From: Luteibaculum sp964627445
GTDB taxonomy: Bacteria > Bacteroidota > Bacteroidia > Flavobacteriales_D > Luteibaculaceae
Reading direction: 5' to 3'
DNA length: 64,000 nt
Assembly: GCA_964627445.1 (NCBI GenBank)
Contig: CAZVJF010000001.1
Coordinates: 186,001 to 250,000, forward strand
Shown: in pieces, positions 34,698 to 45,500 of the stretch
Layout of the letters: every line of letters begins with the position of its first letter
Position numbering within the stretch: the stretch's first letter is position 1
The notes under the pieces: model-generated
What the model saw: only the letters and a program-made list of their open reading frames with translations
Databases searched by the model: none
What the model was told of the DNA's origin: nothing
Made by a program: the position numbers and the translations under genes

Positions 34698-35591
34698 ATG
34701 AAAACCATTATACCATCTGATCTTCCCGTGCCACAGCTCCACGGTTTGCTTTTGGGCAGCGTGGGGCCCAGACCCATTGCTTTTGCCAGTACGGTAGACG
34801 AAAACGGCACGCCAAACCTAGCGCCCTTTAGCTTTTTTAATGTGTTTAGTGCCAATCCACCCATGTTGGTTTTCTCTCCAGCAAGACGCGGAAGAAACAA
34901 TACCACCAAGCACACCTATGAAAACATTAAGAAAACCATGGAATGCTGTATCAATATTGTAACCTACGACATTGTACAGCAAACCTCTTTGGCCAGCACC
35001 GAGTACCCCGAAGGTGTTAACGAGTTTGTAAAGGCTGGATTAACTCCCATTGACAGCACCCAAATAAAATCGAAACGCGTAAAAGAATCGCCCGTGCAAA
35101 TGGAGTGCACTGTGCGCCAAGTAATAGAACTGGGCGACCAAGGTGGTGCTGGAAATTTAATACTGGCTGAGGTGGTCGCCATGCATATTGACGAAGCCGT
35201 ACTCAATGCAGAAGGTAAGATAGACCAACACAAGCTAGGACTGGTAGGGCGCATGGGTGGCAACTGGTACTCCAAAGGTTTTGGCGATGCGCTATTCGAA
35301 GTTCCTAAACCACTGACCTCTTTGGGCATAGGCGTAGACCAAATTCCAGAAGACATCCGCCTCAGTAAAATACTTACCGGTAACGATTTGGGCATGCTAG
35401 GTAACGTAGAGGAATTGCCCGATGAGACCGATGTTAATGACTACCGCTTGGTAGAACTGAGCGACCTTTTTGTAGAACTGGAAGACGAGCCTAAAAAGCT
35501 GGAAGAGGAACTGCATAAACTAGCCCACCAAAAATTAGCGCAAGGTGAGGTTTTAGAAGCCTGGAAAACCCTGCTAGCTTTTAATAACTAG
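34698..35591 (+). CDS. Flavin reductase family protein (FMN-binding split barrel)
   Basis: 297 residues from ATG 34698; the longer open frame crosses the tRNA-Leu gene and is rejected. LLLGSVGPRPIAFASTVDENGTPNLAPFSFFNVFSANPP is the FMN-binding flavin reductase/flavoredoxin motif. The C-terminal 90 residues (SLGIGVDQIPEDIRLSKILTGNDLGMLGNVEELP) are an added helical part seen in Bacteroidota members. The substrate is unknown. Cytoplasmic. Confidence 0.85.
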   Translation: MKTIIPSDLPVPQLHGLLLGSVGPRPIAFASTVDENGTPNLAPFSFFNVFSANPPMLVFSPARRGRNNTTKHTYENIKKTMECCINIVTYDIVQQTSLASTEYPEGVNEFVKAGLTPIDSTQIKSKRVKESPVQMECTVRQVIELGDQGGAGNLILAEVVAMHIDEAVLNAEGKIDQHKLGLVGRMGGNWYSKGFGDALFEVPKPLTSLGIGVDQIPEDIRLSKILTGNDLGMLGNVEELPDETDVNDYRLVELSDLFVELEDEPKKLEEELHKLAHQKLAQGEVLEAWKTLLAFNN

Positions 35592-35644
35592 CATTCGTAA
35601 GCGTTCCGCGAATTCCCACTTAAACCCAAGTATTTTTTTCCTCC

Positions 35645-36982
35645 ATGAAAAACAAATACGCTTGGATACCCTCGCCCCTGGCCATTGCTCTACTGCTTTG
35701 GCTAGCAGTTTTTTTGATGGCCTGGCTGGGCTTTAAACCCGAGAATGCATCTGCTCTGAACCACCTGCACAGCGTATTTCAATACAGCTATGAGGGCATG
35801 TGGGGTTCGGGTGGATTGGCCTTTTTGGTGCAAATGGCTTTGATGCTAGTATTGGGGCATGTATTGGCCTTAAGCAGGCCGGTGCGCAAGCTGTTGGAAT
35901 TGTGCCTCAGGCAAATTCGCACGAGCAACCAGGCGGTTGTGGCTACGGCTTTGCTGGCGATGGTTGCGGGGTTTATCAACTGGGGTTTTGGTCTCATTAT
36001 CGGTGCCGTTTTTGCTAAATCGGTTATCGACTATTTTGGATCTCGTGGACAAGCCATTAATGCCCCTTTGGTTGCTGCATGCGGGTACACGGGTTTACTG
36101 ATATGGCATGGCGGCATTTCTGGATCCAGCCTTATTAAAATAGCAGAACCCGGGCATTTGGCTTCATTAACGCCTTCGGTTTACAGTGAAAGCGATTACC
36201 TAGATGCCTTGCAAACCGTTTTTAGCAGCAGCAATTTGGTGGTGTTTGCTGTAATGCTGGTGGCCATTGCATATACGGCCAAATACCTCAATAGCAGAAG
36301 CACGGCTTCGGAACCAACCGCCATAAGCGAGCCCACCAAGATCAAAGAAGCATCTGCGGCAACTGGCCTAGACCACGCACGCTGGGCAGCCTACCTTTTT
36401 GGGGGACTTATTTTGGTGGGATCTATGGTTTTGGCTTTTACGAGCAGCGGTGGCCTTTCTTTCCTAAACCCCAACTTTATCAATTTTACGCTCTTGGGCT
36501 TGGCCGTGGTGGGACATGGCAGCTTTAGCCAATTTACCACAGCTTTAGATGAGGCTATAGGCGGCAGCAGTGGCATCCTAATTCAGTTCCCCATTTACTT
36601 TGCTATTATGGGCATCATGTCGGGCAGTGGCATGGTAACGGCTTTATCCGAGTTTTTTATTAGCATCTCTGGGCCCAACACCCTACCGCTTTTTACCTTC
36701 TTCAGTGCTGGGATCGTCAATCTTATGGTACCCAGCGGAGGAGGCCAATGGATGATCCAAGGACCCATCATTATTGAAAGTTGCCAAAACCTGGGCATTC
36801 CCTTACAAAAAGGCGTTATGGCTTTGGCTTACGGAGACCAGCTCACCAACATGCTGCAACCCTTTTGGGCTTTACCCCTATTGGGCATCACCAAGGTAAA
36901 AGCCCACCAGCTACTCCCCTACACCTTTGTTTTCTTTTTGGTAGGATTGGTGGTTTTTGGATTGAGTTTGGTGGTGTTGTAG
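35645..36982 (+). CDS. AtoE-type short-chain fatty acid transporter
   Basis: 445 residues with about 12 membrane segments. Motifs: GFINWGFGLIIGAVFAKS, LVAACGYTGLLIWHGGISGSS, NLMVPSGGGQWMIQGPIII and GDQLTNMLQPFWALPLLGI, typical of the AtoE/TIGR00366 group that takes up short-chain fatty acids. Convergent with the ABC permease gene, 6 bases apart. Confidence 0.85.
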   Translation: MKNKYAWIPSPLAIALLLWLAVFLMAWLGFKPENASALNHLHSVFQYSYEGMWGSGGLAFLVQMALMLVLGHVLALSRPVRKLLELCLRQIRTSNQAVVATALLAMVAGFINWGFGLIIGAVFAKSVIDYFGSRGQAINAPLVAACGYTGLLIWHGGISGSSLIKIAEPGHLASLTPSVYSESDYLDALQTVFSSSNLVVFAVMLVAIAYTAKYLNSRSTASEPTAISEPTKIKEASAATGLDHARWAAYLFGGLILVGSMVLAFTSSGGLSFLNPNFINFTLLGLAVVGHGSFSQFTTALDEAIGGSSGILIQFPIYFAIMGIMSGSGMVTALSEFFISISGPNTLPLFTFFSAGIVNLMVPSGGGQWMIQGPIIIESCQNLGIPLQKGVMALAYGDQLTNMLQPFWALPLLGITKVKAHQLLPYTFVFFLVGLVVFGLSLVVL

Positions 36983-36988
36983 CACAAG

Positions 36989-38035
36989 CTAACCACGCAC
37001 ATCAAAAGCATCGCGTAACGTATTACCCAACCAAATAAAGGAGAGCACAAGCACCATGATGGCTACTCCAGGAACCAGGGCTAAGAAAGCCGCATCAGTA
37101 GTGAGATACGCAAAGTGATTTTTTATCATCCCCCCCCAAGAGGGCATGGGTACTTGCGCTCCGATACCTAAAAAGCTTAATCCCGCCTCCAACAAAATAG
37201 CAGTAGAAAAATTTCCAGCTGCAATTACAATGAGCGGTCCTACGGCATTGGGCAGCATCTCACGGAATAGAATCTTGTGCGTGGGCGTGTTGAGCAACTG
37301 GGCGGCCAGGATGTAATCGTTTTGCTTAATCTCGATAAACTTTCCGCGAGTAACCCTTGCTACTTCCACCCACATGGTTAATCCAACCGCAATAAAAACC
37401 TGCACAAACCCTTTGCCTAAAGCCAGGGTGATGGCCATAACCATGAGCAAAGTAGGAATAGACCAGATAACGTTGACAAACCACATTAGGGCGTTGTCTA
37501 TCCAGCCGCCAAAATAACCTGCGCTGGCACCAATTATAATACCAATGACCAAAGAAATAGCCACCGAAATAATACCCACGGATAAGGATACGGTGCTGCC
37601 CGCCATTAATCGCGACAGCATATCGCGGCCCAGTTTATCGGTACCCAGCCAGTAGGTTCTGTTTTCTTGGGGAAATTTACCTACCAAATAATCCTGCTTG
37701 GCTAGGGGGCCGTTGGTGGTTAAACGATAAAAGTAGGTGGTATCATTTTTTTGCCATAGCGTATCTACGGGTATGGCTTTAGATGTTCCATCGCCACCAA
37801 AAACCAAGCGCTGCAAGAACCCGTTGGCTTCGCCAGGGTCCTCTACAATAAATTGTACGGTAGTTCCAGGTGGAAGCCGAGCAATCTCTGGATGTTGCTC
37901 GTTGGCGTTTTTGCTGCTGTCGGGGCGAATATTTGCGCCCAACAATGCCACTACAAATACCAAAGCCAACACCATGAGCCCCAGTAATCCTGTGCTGTCT
38001 TTTTTAAACTGCTTTTTGAGCTTTTTTGCGATCAC
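36989..38035 (-). CDS. ABC transporter permease, DppC/OppC-like
   Basis: 348 residues. An N-terminal anchor (TGLLGLMVLALVFVVALLGA) is followed by about 100 periplasmic residues, ending in TYWLGTDKLGRDMLSRLMAG, the usual OppC_N signature. The permease domain with five segments carries the EAA loop (LFREMLPNAVGPLIVIAAG). It belongs to a peptide/nickel-type importer or exporter; the ATPase and binding protein genes are not adjacent. It overlaps the glycosyltransferase gene by 32 bases. Confidence 0.9.
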   Translation of the reverse strand: MIAKKLKKQFKKDSTGLLGLMVLALVFVVALLGANIRPDSSKNANEQHPEIARLPPGTTVQFIVEDPGEANGFLQRLVFGGDGTSKAIPVDTLWQKNDTTYFYRLTTNGPLAKQDYLVGKFPQENRTYWLGTDKLGRDMLSRLMAGSTVSLSVGIISVAISLVIGIIIGASAGYFGGWIDNALMWFVNVIWSIPTLLMVMAITLALGKGFVQVFIAVGLTMWVEVARVTRGKFIEIKQNDYILAAQLLNTPTHKILFREMLPNAVGPLIVIAAGNFSTAILLEAGLSFLGIGAQVPMPSWGGMIKNHFAYLTTDAAFLALVPGVAIMVLVLSFIWLGNTLRDAFDVRG

Positions 38036-39080
38036 GTTGTACAGCGATACTTTTTAAGAGCGTAGTAACCAGGACGGGAAGATAAACAAATGGCAAAACC
38101 AAAACCCCCAATACAAATGTGGGTAGCGATTGCCCCTGCCGATACGCTGCGGCAAAGCGCCATTCTACCAAGGCCACAAGTATCAACAAGCCCATTCCTA
38201 AAGAAAACGGACGGACAAAGAGTATTAAAAACGGCAAGCCCATGCGCATAATAAAAATGAAGCCTCCTAGGCGCATAGCCCGATCGGTAAGCGCAGCGTT
38301 TTTCGAGGCCCATCGGTACCGTTGTTGGTAGAATGCACCCCACGTAGACGGAGCCGCAGTGCTGCAAACCCTCAAGTTGTTAGCACTCCGTACTGCATAG
38401 CCGTATTGCTTCATGGCCTGCAACAGAAAGATATCGTCACCCGTATTCCAATGCATGTTGTCGGCATAGGGCTCTAGTTTTTGGAACACCTTCGTTTGCA
38501 CCAGCATAGCCCCTCCGTTGGCAAGCGTGGCGTAGTTTGATTTCTTAAACTGGTGCGTCATCGCTTGTAGCAACGCCCATTCGGCTTTTTGCGTGGTTTG
38601 GAGTAATCGTTTCTGGTTGGTTGTTAGCTTAATGGGAATCAGTTGCAGGGGTGTATCATCTAGGTGTGCTACCGCATCTGTTAGTTTACCGTGAAAGGAA
38701 ATATCTACATCACACATCCAAACATAGGGTGTGTTTACCTGATCCATCCCTTTTAAAATGGCTGTTTTCTTGTGCGCTCGGCTTGTTTTTAAAACGGTAA
38801 TATTCGAATGCTGTCGAGACCATTCTATGGCTTGCTGGTAGCTGTCATCTGTGCCACCGTTGCAGACCACTGTTAATGGTTGGTCGACAGGAACGAATTC
38901 CATCCACGATTGAAGAAACACCCCTAAAGCTTGTGCTCCATTATGCACCGGCAATAAAAAGGTGATTTCGTTAGGCTGAATACCCGTGGCGGAGACCGGT
39001 TTTTGAATAAAGCCAAAGCAACCAAAAACTACGAGTAAATAAATGCTCGTGGCAACTATGGCTAAAATAGCCACTACCAC
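38004..39080 (-). CDS. Family 2 glycosyltransferase, membrane-bound
   Basis: 358 residues. An N-terminal membrane segment, then a GT-A domain: FLLPVHNGAQALGVFLQSW, VVCNGGTDDSYQQAI, the metal site CDVDISF, GDDIFLLQAMKQYG and QQRYRWASKN (QxxRW-type). Three C-terminal membrane segments follow. It adds sugars to a growing polysaccharide or lipid at the inner membrane. Seven bases overlap with the flippase-like gene before it. Confidence 0.85.
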   Translation of the reverse strand: MVVAILAIVATSIYLLVVFGCFGFIQKPVSATGIQPNEITFLLPVHNGAQALGVFLQSWMEFVPVDQPLTVVCNGGTDDSYQQAIEWSRQHSNITVLKTSRAHKKTAILKGMDQVNTPYVWMCDVDISFHGKLTDAVAHLDDTPLQLIPIKLTTNQKRLLQTTQKAEWALLQAMTHQFKKSNYATLANGGAMLVQTKVFQKLEPYADNMHWNTGDDIFLLQAMKQYGYAVRSANNLRVCSTAAPSTWGAFYQQRYRWASKNAALTDRAMRLGGFIFIMRMGLPFLILFVRPFSLGMGLLILVALVEWRFAAAYRQGQSLPTFVLGVLVLPFVYLPVLVTTLLKSIAVQRDRKKAQKAV

Positions 39081-40012
39081 GATGTTTTACTTCGCGTTAG
39101 TGTTGTTGCATGCCCTGCAAGGCCTATTAAAGCGGGAAACAAAAGATTAACTGCCCATACCAACACCGAGGCAGCTACAACGCCCTCAGCACCACCCATA
39201 GCCAATGTAAACACAGCAACGGCTATACTTTCTCGCGCACCAATACTTCCTAAAAACCCCAGAGGAATGAGTGATGCGTACAGATATATCAAGGGAACCG
39301 TTTGAAGCGATTGCAGGATAGTTATTTCTGGGTTTAAGACAGAAACGGCCAAGGCCAACTGCAGTAAAAAAATGCCATAACGCAAAATCGATAAACTGAA
39401 TAGTTGCCGAACCAATTCGGCTGGCGTATTACGCAGCGTGCGCCATTGTTTGCTAACCTGCTTCCGAAACACCAGATACACCACAAGCAGTCCTACCAGA
39501 CCCAACATCCAAAGCCAAGTATTTTGGATTTGCAGGGTGTGGGCTACCCTATCTTGCAGCGTAAAAAAGGAAATGAATCCGAAAACGATAGTAACCAGCA
39601 GTTGGGTGCTATTTGCAAGCGTTAAACGCCAAGCAACATCTAATTTGCTTTTGCTAGGGCTGGACAGCACCACCGAAGCGGCCAATCCCATTTTATTCGG
39701 TAGAATAAAGCGCCAGGTTAATCCACGAGCAAATGCTTTCCGCAGGGTGCTGGTTTTGATATCTAAACCCAGAAGTGCCAATTGATACTTCCTCCACTCC
39801 AACCATAGATTTAAAGGCATAAGCCCCAACACCGTGGCTAGTAAATAGATTGGCAGGGTTAACAACAGACTCCCCTCCTCTTTTATCCGGTCTAACCCCA
39901 TGTAGGCTACCAAGCCTGCGGTAAGCCCTGTAAAAAGGACTACCTTAGCCCAAGAAGTGCCAGAAATCTGTGCAGCTATTTTTTTGGAATGTCTCAAACG
40001 CCAAGCGAACAA
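39074..40012 (-). CDS. Flippase-like (lysylphosphatidylglycerol synthase TM region) membrane protein
   Basis: 312 residues with about eight membrane segments. It has the YbhN/AglD-type layout: helix pairs, LGLMPLNLWLEWRKYQL, LPNKMGLAASVVLSS and, near the end, LGFLGSIGARESIAVAVFTL. Such proteins move lipids or sugar-lipids across membranes, which fits the glycosyltransferase next to it. The first ATG at 40012 makes a 24-base divergent overlap with ruvC; the true start may be further in. Confidence 0.75.
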   Translation of the reverse strand: MFAWRLRHSKKIAAQISGTSWAKVVLFTGLTAGLVAYMGLDRIKEEGSLLLTLPIYLLATVLGLMPLNLWLEWRKYQLALLGLDIKTSTLRKAFARGLTWRFILPNKMGLAASVVLSSPSKSKLDVAWRLTLANSTQLLVTIVFGFISFFTLQDRVAHTLQIQNTWLWMLGLVGLLVVYLVFRKQVSKQWRTLRNTPAELVRQLFSLSILRYGIFLLQLALAVSVLNPEITILQSLQTVPLIYLYASLIPLGFLGSIGARESIAVAVFTLAMGGAEGVVAASVLVWAVNLLFPALIGLAGHATTLTRSKTSW

Positions 40013-40552
40013 ATAATACTGGGAATCGATCCGGGTACCACCATTATGGGATATGGTGTTATTGCCAGCAACAAAGCAAAGATACGATTAGTTACCTACG
40101 GCATTTTAAACCTGAGCAAATACAAGTCTCACGAGCTTAAACTCCGTAGGATCTTTGAGCGTGTAACGGGTTTAATTGAGAGTTATCATCCCGATTGTAT
40201 TGCCCTGGAAGCTCCGTTTTACGGCAAAAATGTTCAGAGTATGCTCAAACTGGGGCGGGCGCAAGGCGTTGCCATGGCGGCAGGCTTGGTACGCGACTTG
40301 CCCATAGCCGAGTATGCTCCTAAAAAGATCAAACAATCGATTACCGGCAACGGTAATGCCTCTAAAGAGCAAGTTGCGGGTATGCTTCAACACATTTTTA
40401 AGCTGGAAAGCATTCCAGAGTACCTGGATGCTACAGACGGACTAGCCGCTGCCCTTTGTCACCATCATGCGCTTAAGGGCAATGCGCTAAAAGCCAATGG
40501 AAGTAAAGGTTGGGAGAGTTTTATTAAGAACAACCCGAAACGGGTCCGCTAA
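39989..40552 (+). CDS. ruvC: Holliday junction resolvase RuvC
   Basis: 187 residues. Catalytic residues are Asp14 (LGIDPGTTIMGYG), Glu74 (ALEAPFYGKN), Asp147 and Asp150 (LDATDGLAAALCHH); their spacing matches Asp7, Glu66, Asp138 and Asp141 of the E. coli enzyme. KQSITGNGNASKEQV is also conserved. It cuts Holliday junctions as a dimer. The start overlaps the divergent flippase-like gene by 24 bases, and the end overlaps the convergent HIT gene by 4. Confidence 0.95.
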   Translation: MSQTPSEQIILGIDPGTTIMGYGVIASNKAKIRLVTYGILNLSKYKSHELKLRRIFERVTGLIESYHPDCIALEAPFYGKNVQSMLKLGRAQGVAMAAGLVRDLPIAEYAPKKIKQSITGNGNASKEQVAGMLQHIFKLESIPEYLDATDGLAAALCHHHALKGNALKANGSKGWESFIKNNPKRVR

Positions 40553-40938
40553 GCCTCGCGAATGCGTGCTGCTATCTCCTCCATCTCTTCATTCGGAAGG
40601 GACAATTTAGCGCGCGAAAAATCAAGATCGCTTACCCCGTTAATGGGCACTAAGTGAATGTGTGCATGGGGTACTTCTAAGCCGATTACAGCTACACCTA
40701 CACGTTCGCAGGGCATAACCGCATCTATTTTTTTCGCCACTTTTTTAGCAAAAACCATGAGGTTAGCTAGCTCGGCATCATCGATATCAAATAGATAATC
40801 GGTTTCTTTTTTAGGTATTACCAAGGTATGCCCTTTGGCCAGTGGTTGGATATCCAGAAAAGCCAAAAAGTTAGCATCCTCCGCTATTTTATGTGCAGGA
40901 AGTTCGCCTTTTACTATTTTACTGAATATACTAGCCAT
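40549..40938 (-). CDS. HIT family nucleotide hydrolase
   Basis: 129 residues. The histidine triad HAHIHLVPI sits near residue 92, with FSKIVKGELPAHKIAEDANFLAFLDIQPLAKGHTLVIPK before it, as in Hint/HinT proteins that hydrolyse AMP-linked substrates. Eight bases after greA on the same strand, likely one transcript. Confidence 0.93.
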   Translation of the reverse strand: MASIFSKIVKGELPAHKIAEDANFLAFLDIQPLAKGHTLVIPKKETDYLFDIDDAELANLMVFAKKVAKKIDAVMPCERVGVAVIGLEVPHAHIHLVPINGVSDLDFSRAKLSLPNEEMEEIAARIREA

Positions 40939-40946
40939 GGTAGTGT

Positions 40947-41420
40947 TTATCTAGAAATTTCTAAAATTTCGAATGGAATGGTACCTCCAGGTGTTTGCAC
41001 ATCCACCTTATCTCCTACCACTTTGCCTAACAAACCTTTTCCTATTGGAGAATCCACAGAAATTTTCCCAGCCTTCAAATCAGCTTCGTTCTCAGCAACT
41101 AAGGTATAGGTTACCTTCATGTTGTTTTTAAGGTTCTTAATGGTAACCTTGGATAGGATAAACACTTTAGAGTTATCCACCTGAGATTCATCGATAACAC
41201 GAGCATTAGCAATAAGGTCTTTTAGCTTGGATATTTTCATCTCCAAAAGTCCTTGTGCCTCTTTCGCTGCATCATATTCTGCGTTCTCTGATAAATCTCC
41301 CTTATCACGAGCTTCAGCTATTTGCGCTGATATTTTTGGACGCTCCACCGATTCCATTTGGTGTAGCTCTTGCTTTAGTTTTGCTAATCCCTCCTCGGTA
41401 TAATAGGTTACCTGTGACAT
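40947..41420 (-). CDS. greA: Transcription elongation factor GreA
   Basis: 157 residues: N-terminal coiled coil with the acidic tip (EARDKGDLSENAEYDAAKE), then the FKBP-like C-terminal domain (DSPIGKGLLGKVVGDKVDVQTPGG). It rescues stalled RNA polymerase. An unusually strong Shine-Dalgarno AAGGAGGA lies just before the ATG at 41420, where neighbours mostly have none. Followed by the HIT gene. Confidence 0.96.
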   Translation of the reverse strand: MSQVTYYTEEGLAKLKQELHQMESVERPKISAQIAEARDKGDLSENAEYDAAKEAQGLLEMKISKLKDLIANARVIDESQVDNSKVFILSKVTIKNLKNNMKVTYTLVAENEADLKAGKISVDSPIGKGLLGKVVGDKVDVQTPGGTIPFEILEISR

Positions 41421-41450
41421 AATTCTTCCTCCTTCACTACTATGTATAAA

Positions 41451-41480
41451 TAAAAAGAACCCCTTGAAAAAGGGGTCCTT
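41451..41480 (-). terminator. Terminator of the PorV-like gene
   Basis: On the minus strand ACCCCTT/AAGGGGT (41470-41476 with 41459-41465) with a 4-base loop, followed by TTCTTTTT. It separates the PorV-like gene from greA. Confidence 0.8.
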
Positions 41481-41515
41481 TAAAAAGCAAAATTATAAAA
41501 ACTTACGATACGTGC

Positions 41516-42556
41516 CTAAAGCGACAGGTTCAAACCGATGGATTGAATACCACCAAAAGGCTCCGTTACCTTATACCCATAATCTATAGATAGAAATCCT
41601 CCATCCTTGTTCATAGGCACCGTAATGCTCGCTCCCGCAGCTAATCCTGTAGAAGCATTGATACGATCGAAATTCGACTCTAGGTCGTTTCCTTTTCTTT
41701 CGGAGAGGTATGATCCGCGGATTTGGAAACGCTTGTTAAAGGAGTATTCTAAGCCTATAACAAAGTCATCTGTAGAGAACGAATTAGAAATAAATGAACC
41801 ATTAGCAGTTAGCATGTGCTTTTCTGCCAACTGGAAGTCGTAAGCCGCACCGATACTAATTAAAGCAGGCAGCTCTGCCCCAGAAGTACGCTCGAAAAAG
41901 GTTCTAGGGTTACCAGAGGGGTCATTGTTTTCGACCGCTAATGCATCTCCACCGTAATCATATGCTGGACCCACGTTTTTCAATGCGATACCAATGCGTA
42001 TGTTATCACGCGGACCCGTTATGTAACGAATACCCGCATCAAAAGCAAGGCCTGATCCACCTACATTCGCGATGGACTCCTGGAAATAACGAAAGGTTAT
42101 TCCCCCATAGATACTGTTTGAGAATGCTTTAGCGTAAGATACACCTACATTGGTCATGTTGGGAGCAAACGTACCAATACCGCCCTCTGGGTTATCTGTG
42201 GTGGTGATATCAATATCTCCAAAATCCATAGAAGTAACCGTAATTCCGATTACGGATGATTCCCCAACTCTTTGGCCCAATGCCAGTGATGCTACCGTAA
42301 TATCCGCGCTCTGCAGATAGTCAGTGGTTGAGAAAAGTAGATCCGTTTTACCAATCAAAGCTAATCCAGCTACGTTGGTGAAAATAGATTCTGCGCCAAT
42401 GGCACTGGCAACATTACTGGACTGTAGTCCTAATGTACGTGTCCAAGGCGTGATCAATAATTGATCTGCACCCGCAGCTCCTGCTCTATCTGGATTTCCA
42501 GAAAAAGCAGGTAGCGCAGCTACTAATGATAGGAGTATGATTGCAAATTTTTTCAT
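41516..42556 (-). CDS. PorV/PorQ family outer membrane protein
   Basis: 346 residues from ATG at 42554-42556 (MKKFAIILLSLVAALPAFS). The mature part opens with the PorV/PorQ pattern GADQLLITPWTRTLGLQSSNVASAIGAESIFTNVAGLA and continues as a beta-barrel (NVGVSYAKAF, GGITFRYFQESIANVGGSGLAFDAGIRY), ending in SIGLNLSL. PorV proteins shuttle type IX cargo; PorQ-type relatives act at the outer membrane. It is the last gene of a run with a TonB receptor and a 1456-residue secreted protein, so it may serve that set and need not be the general PorV. Confidence 0.85.
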   Translation of the reverse strand: MKKFAIILLSLVAALPAFSGNPDRAGAAGADQLLITPWTRTLGLQSSNVASAIGAESIFTNVAGLALIGKTDLLFSTTDYLQSADITVASLALGQRVGESSVIGITVTSMDFGDIDITTTDNPEGGIGTFAPNMTNVGVSYAKAFSNSIYGGITFRYFQESIANVGGSGLAFDAGIRYITGPRDNIRIGIALKNVGPAYDYGGDALAVENNDPSGNPRTFFERTSGAELPALISIGAAYDFQLAEKHMLTANGSFISNSFSTDDFVIGLEYSFNKRFQIRGSYLSERKGNDLESNFDRINASTGLAAGASITVPMNKDGGFLSIDYGYKVTEPFGGIQSIGLNLSL

Positions 42557-42575
42557 CGCTTTCTTCAATTCTTTT

Positions 42576-45500
42576 TTACAGGTTTTGTAGGTCTTGCTCA
42601 CGCATTACACCAAACCATTTAATTACATGTTCACCAATACCAGGCATGTTTACGTGGATGATATAAGTACCACTCGCTACTGGAATATTAGCAGCGTTTT
42701 TAAGGTCCCAATCCACCGTAGTACTTCCGCGGTCATCTTTCTCAATTTGACGGATCAATGCTCCGTTCACCGTAAAGATTTTCAACGTAGCACGTTCTGG
42801 TAGGTTTGTGATACGGATTCGAGTATCCAGTCGGTCAGTTTCATAATCCTTAGAATATGCATAATAAGGATTAGGAACCGCACGGATGTTCTCGAAGTTA
42901 TCCTTCACTTTTTCCGTTTGGTTAAATGTTGGTTCAAAACCTGAAGTGGTAAAGAAGTATTCAGGTCCCCATGAGTTATCATCGGAGTTCGCACGCGTAT
43001 CTTCATTATCCAAGATATATGGAGATGTGGCGTATGCACTGTACTTCTTCTCGATACGCAGCTCAACTTTCGTCTCAGTAGGTACATATCCCTCTGCGTA
43101 ACTCAGTGTTTGCGATTCATTCGCTAGAGGTACTGAAATCCAGTTTGCGCTATTCAATACAAAAGGCTTCAAAGACGCAGGCGAACTAGGATCTAAGAAA
43201 TCACGTGCAAATTCACCTTCATCATAAGCAGGCATCTCACGACTCTCTACCCTTGTACTGTTGGATCTCCGGTTAGACCATATTTTTCTAGAGTTTCTAA
43301 ACACGTACAAGTAATGACGCCCACCAACAATCAGTTGCTCAGATCTTAGGTTGTCAATACTGAAAAAAGGACTTTCTGTATCAACATCCGCACTGAATAA
43401 CGTATTGGTTGGATTAAACATCATGTCATTACCGTTATCAGCAACAAAACGAGAGTCCTCAGCGTACGCCATATTTAGACGCTCCCCAGTTTCAGGGTCT
43501 ATTGCATAACCTGGGAACCAACCCATACCTGTTGAGCTAACCAGTTCTCCTTCTGCAGCATTGTATCCAGCATCTCCTGCTTGTAGACCATTCTTATCTA
43601 TAGAAGGTTGCTCTTTAAGATCGAACTGAGCCGACAAGATAGAATCGGATGCTTCCAATACAACACAACGCGTCCACTTAGACTTATCATTGGTATATAC
43701 AACATCAATAGAAGTGGTACGGTCTAGTGAAGCACGCGCATTGTTGGTACCAGCCGAGCTCGGTGATAGGTTATCCAAAGCCGATCTGTCCATTACCCAT
43801 ACGTGCTGTCTTACGGTATCCGAGCCAGGAGCAGATGCTGCTATTCTAGCAGGAGCCCATGTACCACCTAAGTACCCTTCATGAGCACCGAACTCATCGA
43901 TACCTACCGTACCATCAGCACCTGACACTAAAGCATCATTGAATTCCGCAGATCCTTGAACGTTTCCTCCGCGAATCCAGTTGAATGGGGTTGCTCCTTC
44001 TGAGTCTTCTAAGCCGCCAATCCAGCCTTCGAACGCCTCATTCTCGAAAAATATACCAGAACCAATAGGACGGGCAAACCAGTCGGTATTTGGTGGAATA
44101 CCAGTTACCTTCTCGTAGCTCAACTGCTTAATGTTAACCGCAATACCCATGTTTAACGGTGCTCCACCTGGGCCTACGTTAGCCATTACTAACTCTTGTC
44201 CACCAAGATCAAGCGTGTTATTACTACGTACGGTATCGGTAAATCCTGTTGCCGGATTCTCTACCACCATTACCCATTCTGGCTTATCGAAATTGGAATT
44301 CTGATTGTCGATAATTTTCAAAGAGTAATTCGCTGGAACAATGTTCAATGGGTCTGCTACGCTAACATCAATAGGACTAAAGTTTACTTGGTAATCCAAT
44401 TTGTCCTCTATCCAACGGTCACCGTTTTCAACAGGATTCTCCCCATCCAAAATACGTTCTACCGTTTCCTCAGTTAGACGAACATAATTTCCACCATTAC
44501 CCATTCCTTCGAAACGCGTTACTGGGAATTTGTCTCCAAAATCAGAATTCAAAGTTGTACCTCCGTACTGGTTATCTACTTTGTGTGGAATACCAACGGT
44601 AGGCGCAATCCCTCCACCGCGACCATTCTTCCGAGAAGCTACGTAGGTTTCGAATTGTCCCTCTCTCGTTACAGGGTTGTAAGGTTCGTACTCGTTATAT
44701 CCGTAAGCAATAGCCACGAAGTAGTAAGGCTTATTGTTTACAAACCTTTGGTCCGCTCCAGACGCGAAAGCGTCTTCGGTTAAGCGAATAACCTTTTTAA
44801 CCCCCTGGTTAGTCCCATTCACTTTCTTCACCGGCACCGGAAGGTTTAGATCCGCATCATCCTCGTAATTAATTAGATCGTCAATCGGCTGGTTTTCATC
44901 GGGTTGTCCGTTAGCGTCCAATTTGAAGTTACGAATATCCGATTGACTAATCAAACGCGCTAAATCTGGATTCTCTAGATCAGATACCGAAACGGTTTCA
45001 TCTTTAAGCTGATATACTTTGTACCCCTCAAAAACATACTCTTTATCCTCACCATCTGGTATCTCAGGACGCTCTTGTCTATACGATTCTCTAAAGTTAT
45101 TTGATGTAACTGGGTTAGATAGCGTTAAGATAAGTTCCTTATCCAGCTCAGTGATCGATACATCCGGTGCATCTGGACCCTCGAATATTTCGAAACAATT
45201 ATCAAACAAGCTTTGGGCAATATCATCGGCTTTGAATAACTCGGTTACCGAAGACAGGTTGTTACCTTGACTAGCACGTGCCCAAACCACTCCTACAGTA
45301 ATGTTGTTTACTTGACCTGGAGTTAAGGTAAACTTACCAGCAGACTGCATAAAACGTCTATCACCAGGTTGGTTACCTGCAGTAGTTTCTGTCCATAACT
45401 CACTTCCACCCGAGGTGTAATCAATACCCTGCGTACCAAACGCCAGAGGATCGGAGTCGCCTGGGAATAAGAAATCACATATAGCATCTGCAGATACCGG

